Shown in pieces: positions 1 to 7,102 of a stretch of DNA of 27,910 nt (position 1 is the first letter of the stretch; each line of letters opens with the position of its first letter). The notes below the pieces were generated by a model. That model saw only the letters and a list, made by a program, of their open reading frames with translations, was not told the origin of the DNA and searched no databases. The DNA is from a virus: positions 1 through 27,910 of the IMG/VR virus record IMGVR_UViG_3300043313_000464. One strand, 5' to 3'. The position numbers and the translations under genes are program-made.

Positions 1-4
1 TCAT

Positions 5-1642
5 CTAGAACAATTCCCTCACATATTGCGTGCCGTCCTCGCGCCCGTAACGGCTGCCGTCCTCGCGCATCAGCATGAATTCGGGAGCAGGGTCAGGGAT
101 CACCGGCGGCAGACCTTCGTCGACATCAGGCTCATAGGCTTCGATGAAATCCGGCTCAATACGGATGAACGACCATGTGATGCGATCATTAAGCAAATCG
201 ACTTCGGCGTCCTGTATCTCGACGACGCAATCCTGCAAGCCAGAGACGAACGGATAGTGCAACGGCACCCACCGCTTGCCGAGGTAGCGCATACCGGCCA
301 GGCTGGTCGTGAACGTGCCGGTCATCAGCGCGTTGAGCCGCATCATCGCGCGGTCGGCGAGCCGCCGAGATTGCCCGAGGCTTTGCACCCACCGCAATTC
401 CAGTTGCTGCGAGCGCACGATGCCGGCCTCGGAAATGCTTTCCTCGTCGCGCCACGGGTCGGCCTGCACCGGCACGTATTTCTGGTCTGGCGCGGTGTAG
501 GAGATTTCCAGCTGGTTGACGGTCTGTTCGTCGGCGGTGCCATAGGCCAGGCTGAAACCGAAGATGTGATTTTGCGTCAGTGGCGGATCGCCTGGCTCCC
601 GATAAACGCCGACGGTCAGCGTCATGGTGCCGTCGCCGGCCTCGGCCAGCCAGCCGTCGCACGTCGACAGAATGCCGCCGATCACGTCCTCGGGCATGTT
701 GTCGAAACGGAACCAGCCGTGCGAGGCATAGCGTTTTTCCATACCGCCGCCTGCCACCTCGACCAACTCGTCGCACAGATTGGCCTCGACCATCCACTCG
801 GCCAGGCTGGTCGGCGGCAGGATGATGTCGAGATCCAGCCCCATGCCGCCGTCAGGGTTGGTCAAATAGTCGATCAGTTCGATCACCGGGTTGTCGGTGT
901 ATTTCCAACTCGCGCGGTTGAAACGCGATTGCGTACTGTCGCGCGGATCCCAGCACAGCGAACACTTCACGACGCATGACAGTGACGGCAGGTTGCGCGG
1001 ATAGTTCTGGGTCTGAATGCTGACGTCAGCCGAGCCGGAACATTTCATGCCGACATGCGCGACACCCTCGCCGCGGTGAGCCGGCGTCCAGATAGAGTTA
1101 ATCTGCGGGTCGGATACGAACATCGAGAGTGCCGATTGTCCTGGCGTGCCGATCCGCGTTTCGATCTGGATGCCTAGCGCATATCGGCCGTCGGCATAGG
1201 TCGGGGCCAGGAACGAATTGCCGCCGTGACTGATGTCGGTGAGCGTCGTTACCGGATCGTCGCTCAGATAGAAACCGATGAAACTGTCGACTTGCCCCGC
1301 ATGCAGCGCCTGCACGTCGTAGGAGGTCGCCGGTGCTGGCCCGCCAACTTCGTTCAGCATGAAATAACCAGCAAGCTTGTTGACGCCATAGCCCTTGATG
1401 CGTGGCGGGATGGATTGCTTGACCGCGATCGAACCATCCTCTGGCCTTGGAATGTTCGGCTTTGAGGCCAGCGCATATTGCAGCCCGATGCTCGCGCCGA
1501 GGATAGCGGCGGTTCCGACCACCGTGGCGAGGCTGATCGACGCCGAGCCGATGACAATGGTCGAGGTTGCCGCGGTGCCGAGGCCGGCAATGCCGCCGCC
1601 AATCGTCGCTTCCAGGATCAGCACGCCCGCGACTTCAGCCAT
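5..1642 (-). CDS. J-like tail tip / central tail hub protein
   Basis: A 545-residue protein, last in the visible tail cluster, in the position of the lambda J / gene-transfer-agent host-specificity protein at the tail tip. The first 60 residues are hydrophobic and Gly/Ala/Ser-rich, as in other J-like proteins. The middle is beta-rich with blocks typical of tail hubs, such as ELIDYLTNPDGG and DGWLAEAGDGTMTL. The C-terminus has a short REDGxxYxREDG repeat. The start at 1642 was chosen over an upstream ATG at 1744 because ATGGCTGA overlaps the stop of the peptidase gene by 8 bases, and the extra 34 residues would be Arg/Cys-rich shadow sequence. The TAG stop is followed at once by ATG (positions 4..2), so another tail gene probably begins at the left edge. 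Role inferred from position and composition. Confidence 0.8.
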   Translation of the reverse strand: MAEVAGVLILEATIGGGIAGLGTAATSTIVIGSASISLATVVGTAAILGASIGLQYALASKPNIPRPEDGSIAVKQSIPPRIKGYGVNKLAGYFMLNEVGGPAPATSYDVQALHAGQVDSFIGFYLSDDPVTTLTDISHGGNSFLAPTYADGRYALGIQIETRIGTPGQSALSMFVSDPQINSIWTPAHRGEGVAHVGMKCSGSADVSIQTQNYPRNLPSLSCVVKCSLCWDPRDSTQSRFNRASWKYTDNPVIELIDYLTNPDGGMGLDLDIILPPTSLAEWMVEANLCDELVEVAGGGMEKRYASHGWFRFDNMPEDVIGGILSTCDGWLAEAGDGTMTLTVGVYREPGDPPLTQNHIFGFSLAYGTADEQTVNQLEISYTAPDQKYVPVQADPWRDEESISEAGIVRSQQLELRWVQSLGQSRRLADRAMMRLNALMTGTFTTSLAGMRYLGKRWVPLHYPFVSGLQDCVVEIQDAEVDLLNDRITWSFIRIEPDFIEAYEPDVDEGLPPVIPDPAPEFMLMREDGSRYGREDGTQYVRELF

Positions 1643-2078
1643 TTGCGAGCGTCCAGGCCTTGAGCACCGGCAGCGCGGCGTCCCCGGCAATGACAATGCC
1701 GAGATCGCTGGTTGCCACCGCGCGCATGTCGCCCGATGTCGCAATTGCCCCGGTCGGCCGCCGCTGGATCACGCCGCGGCGTTTAGCGAACGGCGCCAGC
1801 ACTGCCACGATGTCGCCGGCGCCAGGCGTTGCCGCTTCGACATAGCCGCAAGCTGCGAGCCGCCGCGCGCATGCCGCCTCGAACCCGCCTTCGTGCCGCA
1901 CGATCTTGAGGAATTGCCGTTCGGTGGAATAGCGCCCGCGCACATCGGCAATCGGATCCCGGCCGGTGACCAGATAAACCCAGTCGGCCATGAACACCGC
2001 GCAGTCGAACGCGCCCGGTTGCCAGCGCCGTCCGACGAGGCCCGCCAGGTAATCGCTCACGCCGGGAATGTCGGCCAT
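1635..2078 (-). CDS. NlpC/P60-like tail peptidase (DUF6950-type)
   Basis: A 147-residue protein just before the J-like gene, the usual place of the lambda K-type NlpC/P60 peptidase that helps assemble the tail tip and cut peptidoglycan during entry. The motif FDCAVFMADW puts a candidate nucleophile Cys at residue 26. The later ATPGAGDIVAVL block fits the beta-strand region of this fold. The gene overlaps its upstream neighbour by 22 bases and the J-like gene by 8, indicating translational coupling. The catalytic His is not obvious in the C-terminal half, so the fold assignment is firmer than the claim of activity. Confidence 0.7.
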   Translation of the reverse strand: MADIPGVSDYLAGLVGRRWQPGAFDCAVFMADWVYLVTGRDPIADVRGRYSTERQFLKIVRHEGGFEAACARRLAACGYVEAATPGAGDIVAVLAPFAKRRGVIQRRPTGAIATSGDMRAVATSDLGIVIAGDAALPVLKAWTLANG

Positions 2079-2665
2079 GCTTTTTGAAACCCCGAGGCAT
2101 AGATCGGCGTGCGCTCGCAGAACCGATCACCCGGCACGCGCGCTTGCTGGTCCTGGTTGGTGAAATAGGAAAACGACGGCCGCCGCCGGCCGGTCATGAT
2201 CGAGCCGCACGACAGCGTCAGCGCGCGCACCACCGAGCCCGAGCCCTCGTCCGCGGTTTGCGAAATCGCCAGATAGTCGGCCTCGTAATTGGCACACCAT
2301 TTCACCGGCCCGAGCAACTGCCATTCTGCGTCCATGATGCCAATGCCGACCGACATGCGCCTGCCCTTGACCATGTCCGGCGCGCCGCTCGATGCCATCT
2401 GCAACAGCTTGCCCGACACGCCAGAGACCGTGAAATCCACCCGCACCGCGCGGCCGTTGATAAGTTGGTTATAGGGCGGCACCGCCTGCACCTCGCCGAA
2501 CCCGAGGTAGGTTTCGTCCGGCCCGTCATAGACGTTGACGCCCGGCTTGATCTCGCCGATGCCGAGCCACAACCTGATCACCGGATCGGTTTCGAGCCGC
2601 CAGAAAATTGCGATGCGGTGCATGCTGCTTTCGAGCACGGCAATTTCGTTGTCGTTGAGGATCAT
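2057..2665 (-). CDS. Phage tail-tip/baseplate protein, unknown fold
   Basis: A 202-residue protein in the slot of the gene-transfer-agent/TP901-like baseplate proteins between the tape measure and the J-like hub. The sequence is beta-rich (RLWLGIGEI, YDGPDETYLGFGEV) with no enzyme motif. The start at 2665 forms an ATGA overlap with the stop of the gene before it and has GGAA upstream. The in-frame ATG at 2680 lies inside that gene and is less likely. The three proteins between tape measure and J (this one, its upstream neighbour and the peptidase) probably form the distal tail complex. Assigned mainly from position. Confidence 0.62.
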   Translation of the reverse strand: MILNDNEIAVLESSMHRIAIFWRLETDPVIRLWLGIGEIKPGVNVYDGPDETYLGFGEVQAVPPYNQLINGRAVRVDFTVSGVSGKLLQMASSGAPDMVKGRRMSVGIGIMDAEWQLLGPVKWCANYEADYLAISQTADEGSGSVVRALTLSCGSIMTGRRRPSFSYFTNQDQQARVPGDRFCERTPIYASGFQKAWPTFPA

Positions 2666-3396
2666 TGCGGTACGTTCCATGTCTCGACGAAATCGACCGA
2701 GGCGCGATTGAACGTCCAGGGGATTACGTTGAGGTCCATCGAGCTCGGCCGCGCCAGCCGCATCGTGCAGCGCGGCCGGTCGAATTCCAGTTGCGTGCCG
2801 GCTGGCACTTCCTGGCGCAATGGCGGGTTGAATGTCACGACGGCGGTGTCGCTATCGACATAGTGCACCGTCGAGATTTCATAGAGCCGCCAGCCCATCC
2901 GGGTATGGTTGACCGAGAATGCCTCGCCGCCGAGCAGCGGCCCGCAATAGGTTAGCGTCAGTTCCATCGATGTCGCGCGCAGTGGCGCGGTGGCACCGGC
3001 CGACACCTGCGCATTGCTTTGATAGTAGCCGGTGCCGTCGCTGTGCAGCGTATTGTCGCTGTGCCTGATATGCCCGCTGGCGAGGCCAGGCGTTGACGGC
3101 CGGAACAGCGCGTCATTGCGCGGTACCACGATCGATCGCACGCCGCCCTCGCAATATTGCCGCACCGCGCGCCAAAGCAGGGTCGATTGCCGCTGGCGAG
3201 CTCGGCCGGTCAGGCCAGGCCCGCCCGATAGCGACACATCGTTCATCACGCATGACCAGTAACCGCCGCCATCGCTGCGCACCAGGATGGCACCGGCACC
3301 AACCGTTTGCCCCGGCACGGCAGCGACCCCGAGCAGGTTCCAGGCGTGGCTTTGTTCGCGCAACAGCGCGCGCGGGAATTGAACGATCGCCGCCAT
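2662..3396 (-). CDS. Phage tail-tip protein, unknown function
   Basis: A 244-residue protein directly downstream of the tape measure gene. Start and tape-measure stop share one base (TGATG), so the two are coupled. It is beta-rich (YCGPLLGGEAF, RLYEISTVHYVDSDTAVV) with no recognised catalytic motif. In siphoviruses and gene transfer agents this place holds the distal tail protein or first baseplate component, and a similar role is inferred. The family was not identified with certainty. Confidence 0.6.
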   Translation of the reverse strand: MAAIVQFPRALLREQSHAWNLLGVAAVPGQTVGAGAILVRSDGGGYWSCVMNDVSLSGGPGLTGRARQRQSTLLWRAVRQYCEGGVRSIVVPRNDALFRPSTPGLASGHIRHSDNTLHSDGTGYYQSNAQVSAGATAPLRATSMELTLTYCGPLLGGEAFSVNHTRMGWRLYEISTVHYVDSDTAVVTFNPPLRQEVPAGTQLEFDRPRCTMRLARPSSMDLNVIPWTFNRASVDFVETWNVPQ

Positions 3397-5120
3397 CAGC
3401 CGACCCCCGTCGCCTGCAGGCGCTGCGTTTGCGTCACCATCTTCATTAGGCCGTCGGCCTTCTTGTTCGCCGCGGTCACCGCCTGCGCCAGCCGATCGAT
3501 GGTCGACTGCGAGACATCGCCGGACACATAGAACTGGTTGCTCACCGCAGTGCCGCCAGCCATGTTCGCACGCAGCACGTCGTTCGGTATCACTTGCGCG
3601 CCGCGCGGCAGATTGACGAGCTCAGGCCCGCGCTCGCCGACCAGTGCCATGCCGCCCGGTGCCGAGTTGGTGCCGCCGGCAAACCCGAGCATTTTCGAGA
3701 ATGGCGACAACCCGCCGCCGGCACCCGGCGTGAACAGCGACATGATCGTGGAATTGATCGCCGCCTTTGCCAGCGTCTTGAGCAGGCTGTCGAGCACCTC
3801 GTTCAGTTTCTTGCCCTCGACGATGGCGTCGCTAAACGCGGTTGAAATCGCCGAGCCTAATTGCTGGCTTGCCGAGTTGATTTGCTGGACCTTGAAGGTT
3901 GCCTCGGCGAGTGCCTGCGCGGCACGGCCGGCGGCGTCGGCTTGTGCCGCAATCCTGGCGGTCTGTTCTGCCGTGAGCGTAATGGCCTCGCCCTCGGCGA
4001 GATTGAGCTTTCGCCGCATCCCTTCCATCAGCGCCGCCTCGGTGCGCAAGCGTTCCTTTTGCTGAACGTTTGCGCCGGCCGCCGCGGCGTCGGCATTCAT
4101 CAGCGCGATGTGCTTGGTGATCTGGTCATTGGCTCGCTCGAACGCGTCGGCCTCGGTGGCGGTGCCGGCACCGCCGAGGCCGAACGGATCCTTGGCTTTG
4201 CCCTTGCCGGTGACCTCGACCTGCGTCAGTCCCGCGGTCGCCGACTTCTTTGTCTCGTTGAGGATCCGGTTGATTTCCTGCCACCGCGCGAGCTCGCGCT
4301 CGGATGCCGCCTGCAACGGCCCGCCGTGAAAGAGCGACTGTTCCCACTCGGTGATTGCCAGCGCAATCGCGGCGAGTTTCTTGAAACCCTCAACCGCCTT
4401 TCCCGCCCAGTCGCTGCCGAGGTCTTTGATCCACGCCGACCAGGTGTCTTTCAATTTTCTGGTTGCCTCGACCGCGTTGTCGATGTTCGGCGCTGCAGCG
4501 GCGGCAGCTTGGGCCATCTTCACGAATGCGTCGCCGCCATCCTGGAATGCCTTGACCGCACCGGCTGGCATGTTGAGCGCCTCGGCAACCCGAACCTTTT
4601 GCACCTGGTTGTCGAGGTTATTGATGATGTTGCCGACGACTTTCAATGTGTCGTTCAGCGTCATTGCATTGCGGTTGTAGCCCTTCAGAAATTCCGGATT
4701 AGCGTCGAACAGCTTGGTAAGGTTGTTCTCGCCACCGCGCTGCATGGTGTCGAGTTGTTCACGGATACCGGCAATTGCCTTGTTCATATCCTCGAACGAT
4801 GCCCCGGCTTTCGCGCCTGCCGCCTGCACACCGTACAGCCATTGCAGCGAGGTGCCGGCATATTCCGCGGTCTTTTGCAGATCGCTAAACCGGTCAATCA
4901 GCTTGCTCATCGCGTCAACAGCGGCGTTGATACCCTTGTCGACCATGTTGGCAAAGAAATTGCCGAGGAATGACGTTTTAATCGACGGGTTTATTTTCGA
5001 GAATTTATCCTCGACATCGCTGGCAGCCTTCTCGGCCATGATGCCGGCCTTCTGCATGTCCTTTTCAAATTTTGTCAGTTGCGCGGAGAGCGCGACAACT
5101 AACGCTGCGGTGTCTGCCAT
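3396..5120 (-). CDS. Tail tape measure protein
   Basis: A 574-residue protein, mostly helical and Ala-rich, that sets tail length and is ejected with the DNA. The N-terminus (ALVVALSAQLTKFEKDMQKA) is typical of tape measure proteins. The near-C-terminal block ALVGERGPELVNLPRGAQVI is a widespread signature of the family. Hydrophobic Gly/Ala-rich stretches lie at about 235-260 and 440-490. At the usual 0.15 nm per residue this suggests a tail of about 85 nm. It lies 3 bases downstream of the gp10-like gene and overlaps the next gene by one base. Confidence 0.92.
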   Translation of the reverse strand: MADTAALVVALSAQLTKFEKDMQKAGIMAEKAASDVEDKFSKINPSIKTSFLGNFFANMVDKGINAAVDAMSKLIDRFSDLQKTAEYAGTSLQWLYGVQAAGAKAGASFEDMNKAIAGIREQLDTMQRGGENNLTKLFDANPEFLKGYNRNAMTLNDTLKVVGNIINNLDNQVQKVRVAEALNMPAGAVKAFQDGGDAFVKMAQAAAAAAPNIDNAVEATRKLKDTWSAWIKDLGSDWAGKAVEGFKKLAAIALAITEWEQSLFHGGPLQAASERELARWQEINRILNETKKSATAGLTQVEVTGKGKAKDPFGLGGAGTATEADAFERANDQITKHIALMNADAAAAGANVQQKERLRTEAALMEGMRRKLNLAEGEAITLTAEQTARIAAQADAAGRAAQALAEATFKVQQINSASQQLGSAISTAFSDAIVEGKKLNEVLDSLLKTLAKAAINSTIMSLFTPGAGGGLSPFSKMLGFAGGTNSAPGGMALVGERGPELVNLPRGAQVIPNDVLRANMAGGTAVSNQFYVSGDVSQSTIDRLAQAVTAANKKADGLMKMVTQTQRLQATGVG

Positions 5121-5123
5121 GGG

Positions 5124-5528
5124 TTACTCTGCTGAATATTGCTTGATGCGCTTGGTGATCTTGCGCTTCATCGCGGATCGCATTTTCTTTTTCATCAGGC
5201 GGTAGGAGGGAAAGAAAAACGGTTGCGCGGCGACGTGCTCGGTGCCGAATTCGACCGCGCGCGCATAGTCGTAAGGCTTGCCGCTGCCGCCCTGCCGCGT
5301 CGTGGCAGCGCCACCCGCCCTGACCACCACGACGGTCTGCTTCTTGCCTGGCTCGATGCGGATCGATCTGGCGAGCTCGCCGGTCGGCCCATGCTTGACC
5401 GCGGATGCCATCACCCCGACCAGCGCCGCGGCTTGTGCGTTGAGTTCGGCAACCGCGTCGATAAAGATGTCGCGCTGCAGATCAACTGTTAGTTTGCGAA
5501 ATGCCGCCACGCTTTTGTTTGGTGCCAT
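5124..5528 (-). CDS. HK97 gp10-like morphogenesis protein
   Basis: A 134-residue basic protein resembling the HK97 gp10 family, which acts in head-tail joining or tail completion. Typical traits are an N-terminal helix with an Ala-rich stretch, the central block GPTGELARSIRIE, then PYDYARAVEFGTEH and AQPFFFPSYR, and a Lys/Arg-rich tail. The start ATG is preceded by AAGGGA at good spacing. It overlaps the end of the chaperone T-like frame by 47 bases. Its place between tail chaperones and tape measure is unusual: the family normally sits with the connector genes, before the tail tube gene. Confidence 0.78.
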   Translation of the reverse strand: MAPNKSVAAFRKLTVDLQRDIFIDAVAELNAQAAALVGVMASAVKHGPTGELARSIRIEPGKKQTVVVVRAGGAATTRQGGSGKPYDYARAVEFGTEHVAAQPFFFPSYRLMKKKMRSAMKRKITKRIKQYSAE

Positions 5529-5694
5529 TCATTCCCTTGTGCGCCTCGGCCTCGGCGGATGCCTCGACCATCGCGTCAAATTCGGCGTCGCTCGGTGCCG
5601 CAGGTTTCGGCTCGCCGCCGTGCACCCTGTTCCAGCCGTCGACCGCAGCGGCAAATTGCCAGAACGAACAGCGGTCAACCTGGTCCGGCGCCAT
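5482..5694 (-). CDS. Tail assembly chaperone, T-like frame (made mainly by -1 frameshift)
   Basis: This reading frame is open well upstream and overlaps the G-like chaperone gene. From the ATG at 5694 it gives 70 residues (MAPDQVDRCSFWQFAAAVDG...) resembling the small tail chaperone of gene-transfer-agent-like tails, which has a conserved W-(x)2-(A/T)-A block. That ATG lies 2 bases after the G-like stop and lacks a well-spaced ribosome site. A slippery GGGAAAA at 5781-5787 in the G frame, followed by a stem-loop, would instead fuse the two by a -1 shift. The fusion would have about 120 residues of the G-like protein plus 99 of this frame (5482-5781), about 219 in all. This parallels lambda G and GT, which coat the tape measure and recruit tail tube subunits. 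Confidence 0.72.
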   Translation of the reverse strand: MAPDQVDRCSFWQFAAAVDGWNRVHGGEPKPAAPSDAEFDAMVEASAEAEAHKGMNGTKQKRGGISQTNS

Positions 5695-5696
5695 CC

Positions 5697-6140
5697 CTAT
5701 TGCAGCACCGATCCCGTAGAACTCAGAACACCGGATGGGTCCGAACTCGCCGGCTCGTCCGGTGTCGCCGGCGTCGGTTCTTTTCCCACCGGATCGTCGG
5801 GCGGCCCGAACATGGCGAACTGCAACACGGTGCGCGCGGTCGGCATGCTGTTGAAATAGGCCCGCCCCTCGACGTGGCGCTTGACCAGCACCAGCGCACG
5901 ATCGCCTTTCAGCCCGCCGCCGATCAGGCCGAGCCGGATCACCTCGCGCACGTCGTGCGGCCATGCGTTGCCATCCATCAGCGCACGCAACAGCCCCATC
6001 GGCCCGAGCGTCGGCTCGCCGATTTCGAGCCGGTGCTTGTTGATGCTCTCCTGAAGTTCGCGCCATTGCCCGAACGCGATGCGGAACGTGTGTTCCTCAC
6101 CACCGAATTCGAGCGTGACCGAGCCGTCCTCGCTCGACAT
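5697..6140 (-). CDS. Tail assembly chaperone, G-like (GTA gp10 type)
   Basis: A 147-residue protein between the tail tube and tape measure genes, the conserved place of G-type tail chaperones. The sequence (SVTLEFGGEEHTFRIAFGQW, LGPMGLLRALMDG) resembles the gene-transfer-agent chaperone family. The start at 6140 was chosen over an upstream in-frame start because it shares one base with the stop of the tail tube gene (TAATG). The last 27 residues, after Gly-Lys at the slippery site, are Pro/Ser/Glu-rich and probably unstructured, as expected if the functional extension is in the other frame. Confidence 0.8.
   Translation of the reverse strand: MSSEDGSVTLEFGGEEHTFRIAFGQWRELQESINKHRLEIGEPTLGPMGLLRALMDGNAWPHDVREVIRLGLIGGGLKGDRALVLVKRHVEGRAYFNSMPTARTVLQFAMFGPPDDPVGKEPTPATPDEPASSDPSGVLSSTGSVLQ
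5748..5787 (-). promoter_or_regulatory. Programmed -1 ribosomal frameshift signal
   Basis: The minus strand reads GGGAAAA at 5787..5781, in frame as G GGA AAA, matching X XXY YYZ and close to lambda's GGGAAAG. After a 7-base spacer comes a perfect 7-bp GC stem, CGCCGGC (5773..5767) with GCCGGCG (5754..5748), around a 12-base loop. The -1 frame is open from here to its stop at 5482. Site, spacing and structure match the known G/GT arrangement. Actual frameshifting is inferred. Confidence 0.85.
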
Positions 6141-6577
6141 TACGGGATCACCTCCGGCACAACGGCCCCATCTGAAACGATGGCTACCGACATCTGCACC
6201 TTGTTGCCGCGCTCGGCGTTGATGTTGAATTCCTGCAATTTCGCCGGCATGATCCATGCGTATTCAACAGGGTTGCCCAGCTCGATGCGAACGTTGCGGG
6301 TTTCGCCGGCGTTCCACCAGTCTTCCCAGGTCTCGAACGACTCTTGCGCGACCACACCCTCACCGGCAATCGCGCCCTGATAGGACACGACATCGCGGCC
6401 GAGCCACGACGGTGCGTCGGGATCGTCGCAGTCAGGCACATTGGTATCGTTGAGGTTGGCAGTCCGCGTGAACCCTTTCGAGGTCAGACCGCACGGATCT
6501 GTGAATACTTCCGGCGATGCGCCGTCGCCGATCTTCACCAGGAATTTGCTGAACGGATAGGTAGTGGCTTGGGTCAT
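6140..6577 (-). CDS. Major tail tube protein
   Basis: A 145-residue protein just upstream of the tail chaperones. It has the features of a siphovirus tail tube subunit: an N-terminal strand with FLVKIGDGASPEVF, then a substitution-type block (TWEDWWNAGETRNVRIELGN), and late strands (MSVAIVSDGAVVPEVIP). It would polymerise around the tape measure to form the tail tube. The ribosome site GGAG lies 8 bases before the ATG. An intrinsic terminator lies only about 16 bases upstream of the start, between this gene and the one before it. It probably has strong independent expression, though no clear promoter was found in the short gap. Confidence 0.85.
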   Translation of the reverse strand: MTQATTYPFSKFLVKIGDGASPEVFTDPCGLTSKGFTRTANLNDTNVPDCDDPDAPSWLGRDVVSYQGAIAGEGVVAQESFETWEDWWNAGETRNVRIELGNPVEYAWIMPAKLQEFNINAERGNKVQMSVAIVSDGAVVPEVIP

Positions 6578-6592
6578 TGTCGTTTCTCCATG

Positions 6593-6618
6593 AAAAAACC
6601 CGCCTGGCGAAGGCGGGT
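6593..6618 (-). terminator. Intrinsic terminator before the tail tube gene
   Basis: The minus strand has ACCCGCC, loop TTCGCCA, GGCGGGT, then six T residues: a perfect 7-bp GC-rich stem plus U-tract. It ends transcripts leaving the 6647-7090 gene. Being inside the late unit, it must be read through in part, or bypassed by antitermination, for the tail genes to be made from upstream. Confidence 0.85.
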
Positions 6619-6646
6619 CGGTTGCGGTCTTGATTTGAATTGGCGG

Positions 6647-7090
6647 CTACGGCCCGGTGAGCGTCAGCACGCCCGCTGCAGGATCGTAATCAACCGTGAA
6701 TGCTTCCCCGCTCACCAGCGTCACCGACGCGCCGTTGTCCCACCAGCCAATCAGCGGATCGGCGGGCGACGTCGGGGTGTCGTTGTAGAGCACGGCATAG
6801 CGAAACGGCCCGAACCCGCCGCCACTCGCCGTCCACGACACGTCGCCCAGCACCAGCTTGTAGACGCCGCCGGTCTGTGCCGAGCTTGTAATCGATGCGA
6901 CCTGGCCGCCTGCCGTATAGCCGCCGGTCGTGGTCAGCGTCTCCGACAGATCGGCCTTGACGGCCATCGTTGATGCGTTCGGCGCGGTGTTGGTGAGATA
7001 AACCTTGAGGGTATCCGCGCCGAGGTTGTGTACCTTCTCGGCAAGGTGTTCGAGTAACGAATTGAACTTGTTGAACGGCTGGACCGACAT
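6647..7090 (-). CDS. Conserved phage structural protein, unknown function
   Basis: A 147-residue protein resembling a family common near tail tube genes. It begins with FNKFNSLLEHLAEKVHNLGAD and LKVYLTNTAPNAST, has a Gly/Thr-rich middle (TTTGGYTAGGQ), and ends with FRYAVLYNDTPTS and PLIGWWDNGASVTL. The sequence is beta-rich with no enzyme motif. I recall the pattern as frequent in phages but know of no established role; a virion decoration or tail protein is a reasonable guess. An intrinsic terminator follows about 30 bases after the stop, so this gene ends a transcription segment. Confidence 0.7.
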   Translation of the reverse strand: MSVQPFNKFNSLLEHLAEKVHNLGADTLKVYLTNTAPNASTMAVKADLSETLTTTGGYTAGGQVASITSSAQTGGVYKLVLGDVSWTASGGGFGPFRYAVLYNDTPTSPADPLIGWWDNGASVTLVSGEAFTVDYDPAAGVLTLTGP

Positions 7091-7102
7091 ATAATTTCTC
7101 CC

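Noticed and set aside
189-797. Minus-strand frame of 202 codons inside the J-like gene
   Set aside because: Arg-rich alternative frame of the tail hub gene; the real frame has the coupled start and tail-protein character.
3861-4973. Long plus-strand open frame of 370 codons opposite the tape measure gene
   Set aside because: It is the antisense shadow of a clear tape measure gene. Its Arg/Gly/Cys-rich composition is typical of high-GC antisense frames, and no ribosome site is seen.
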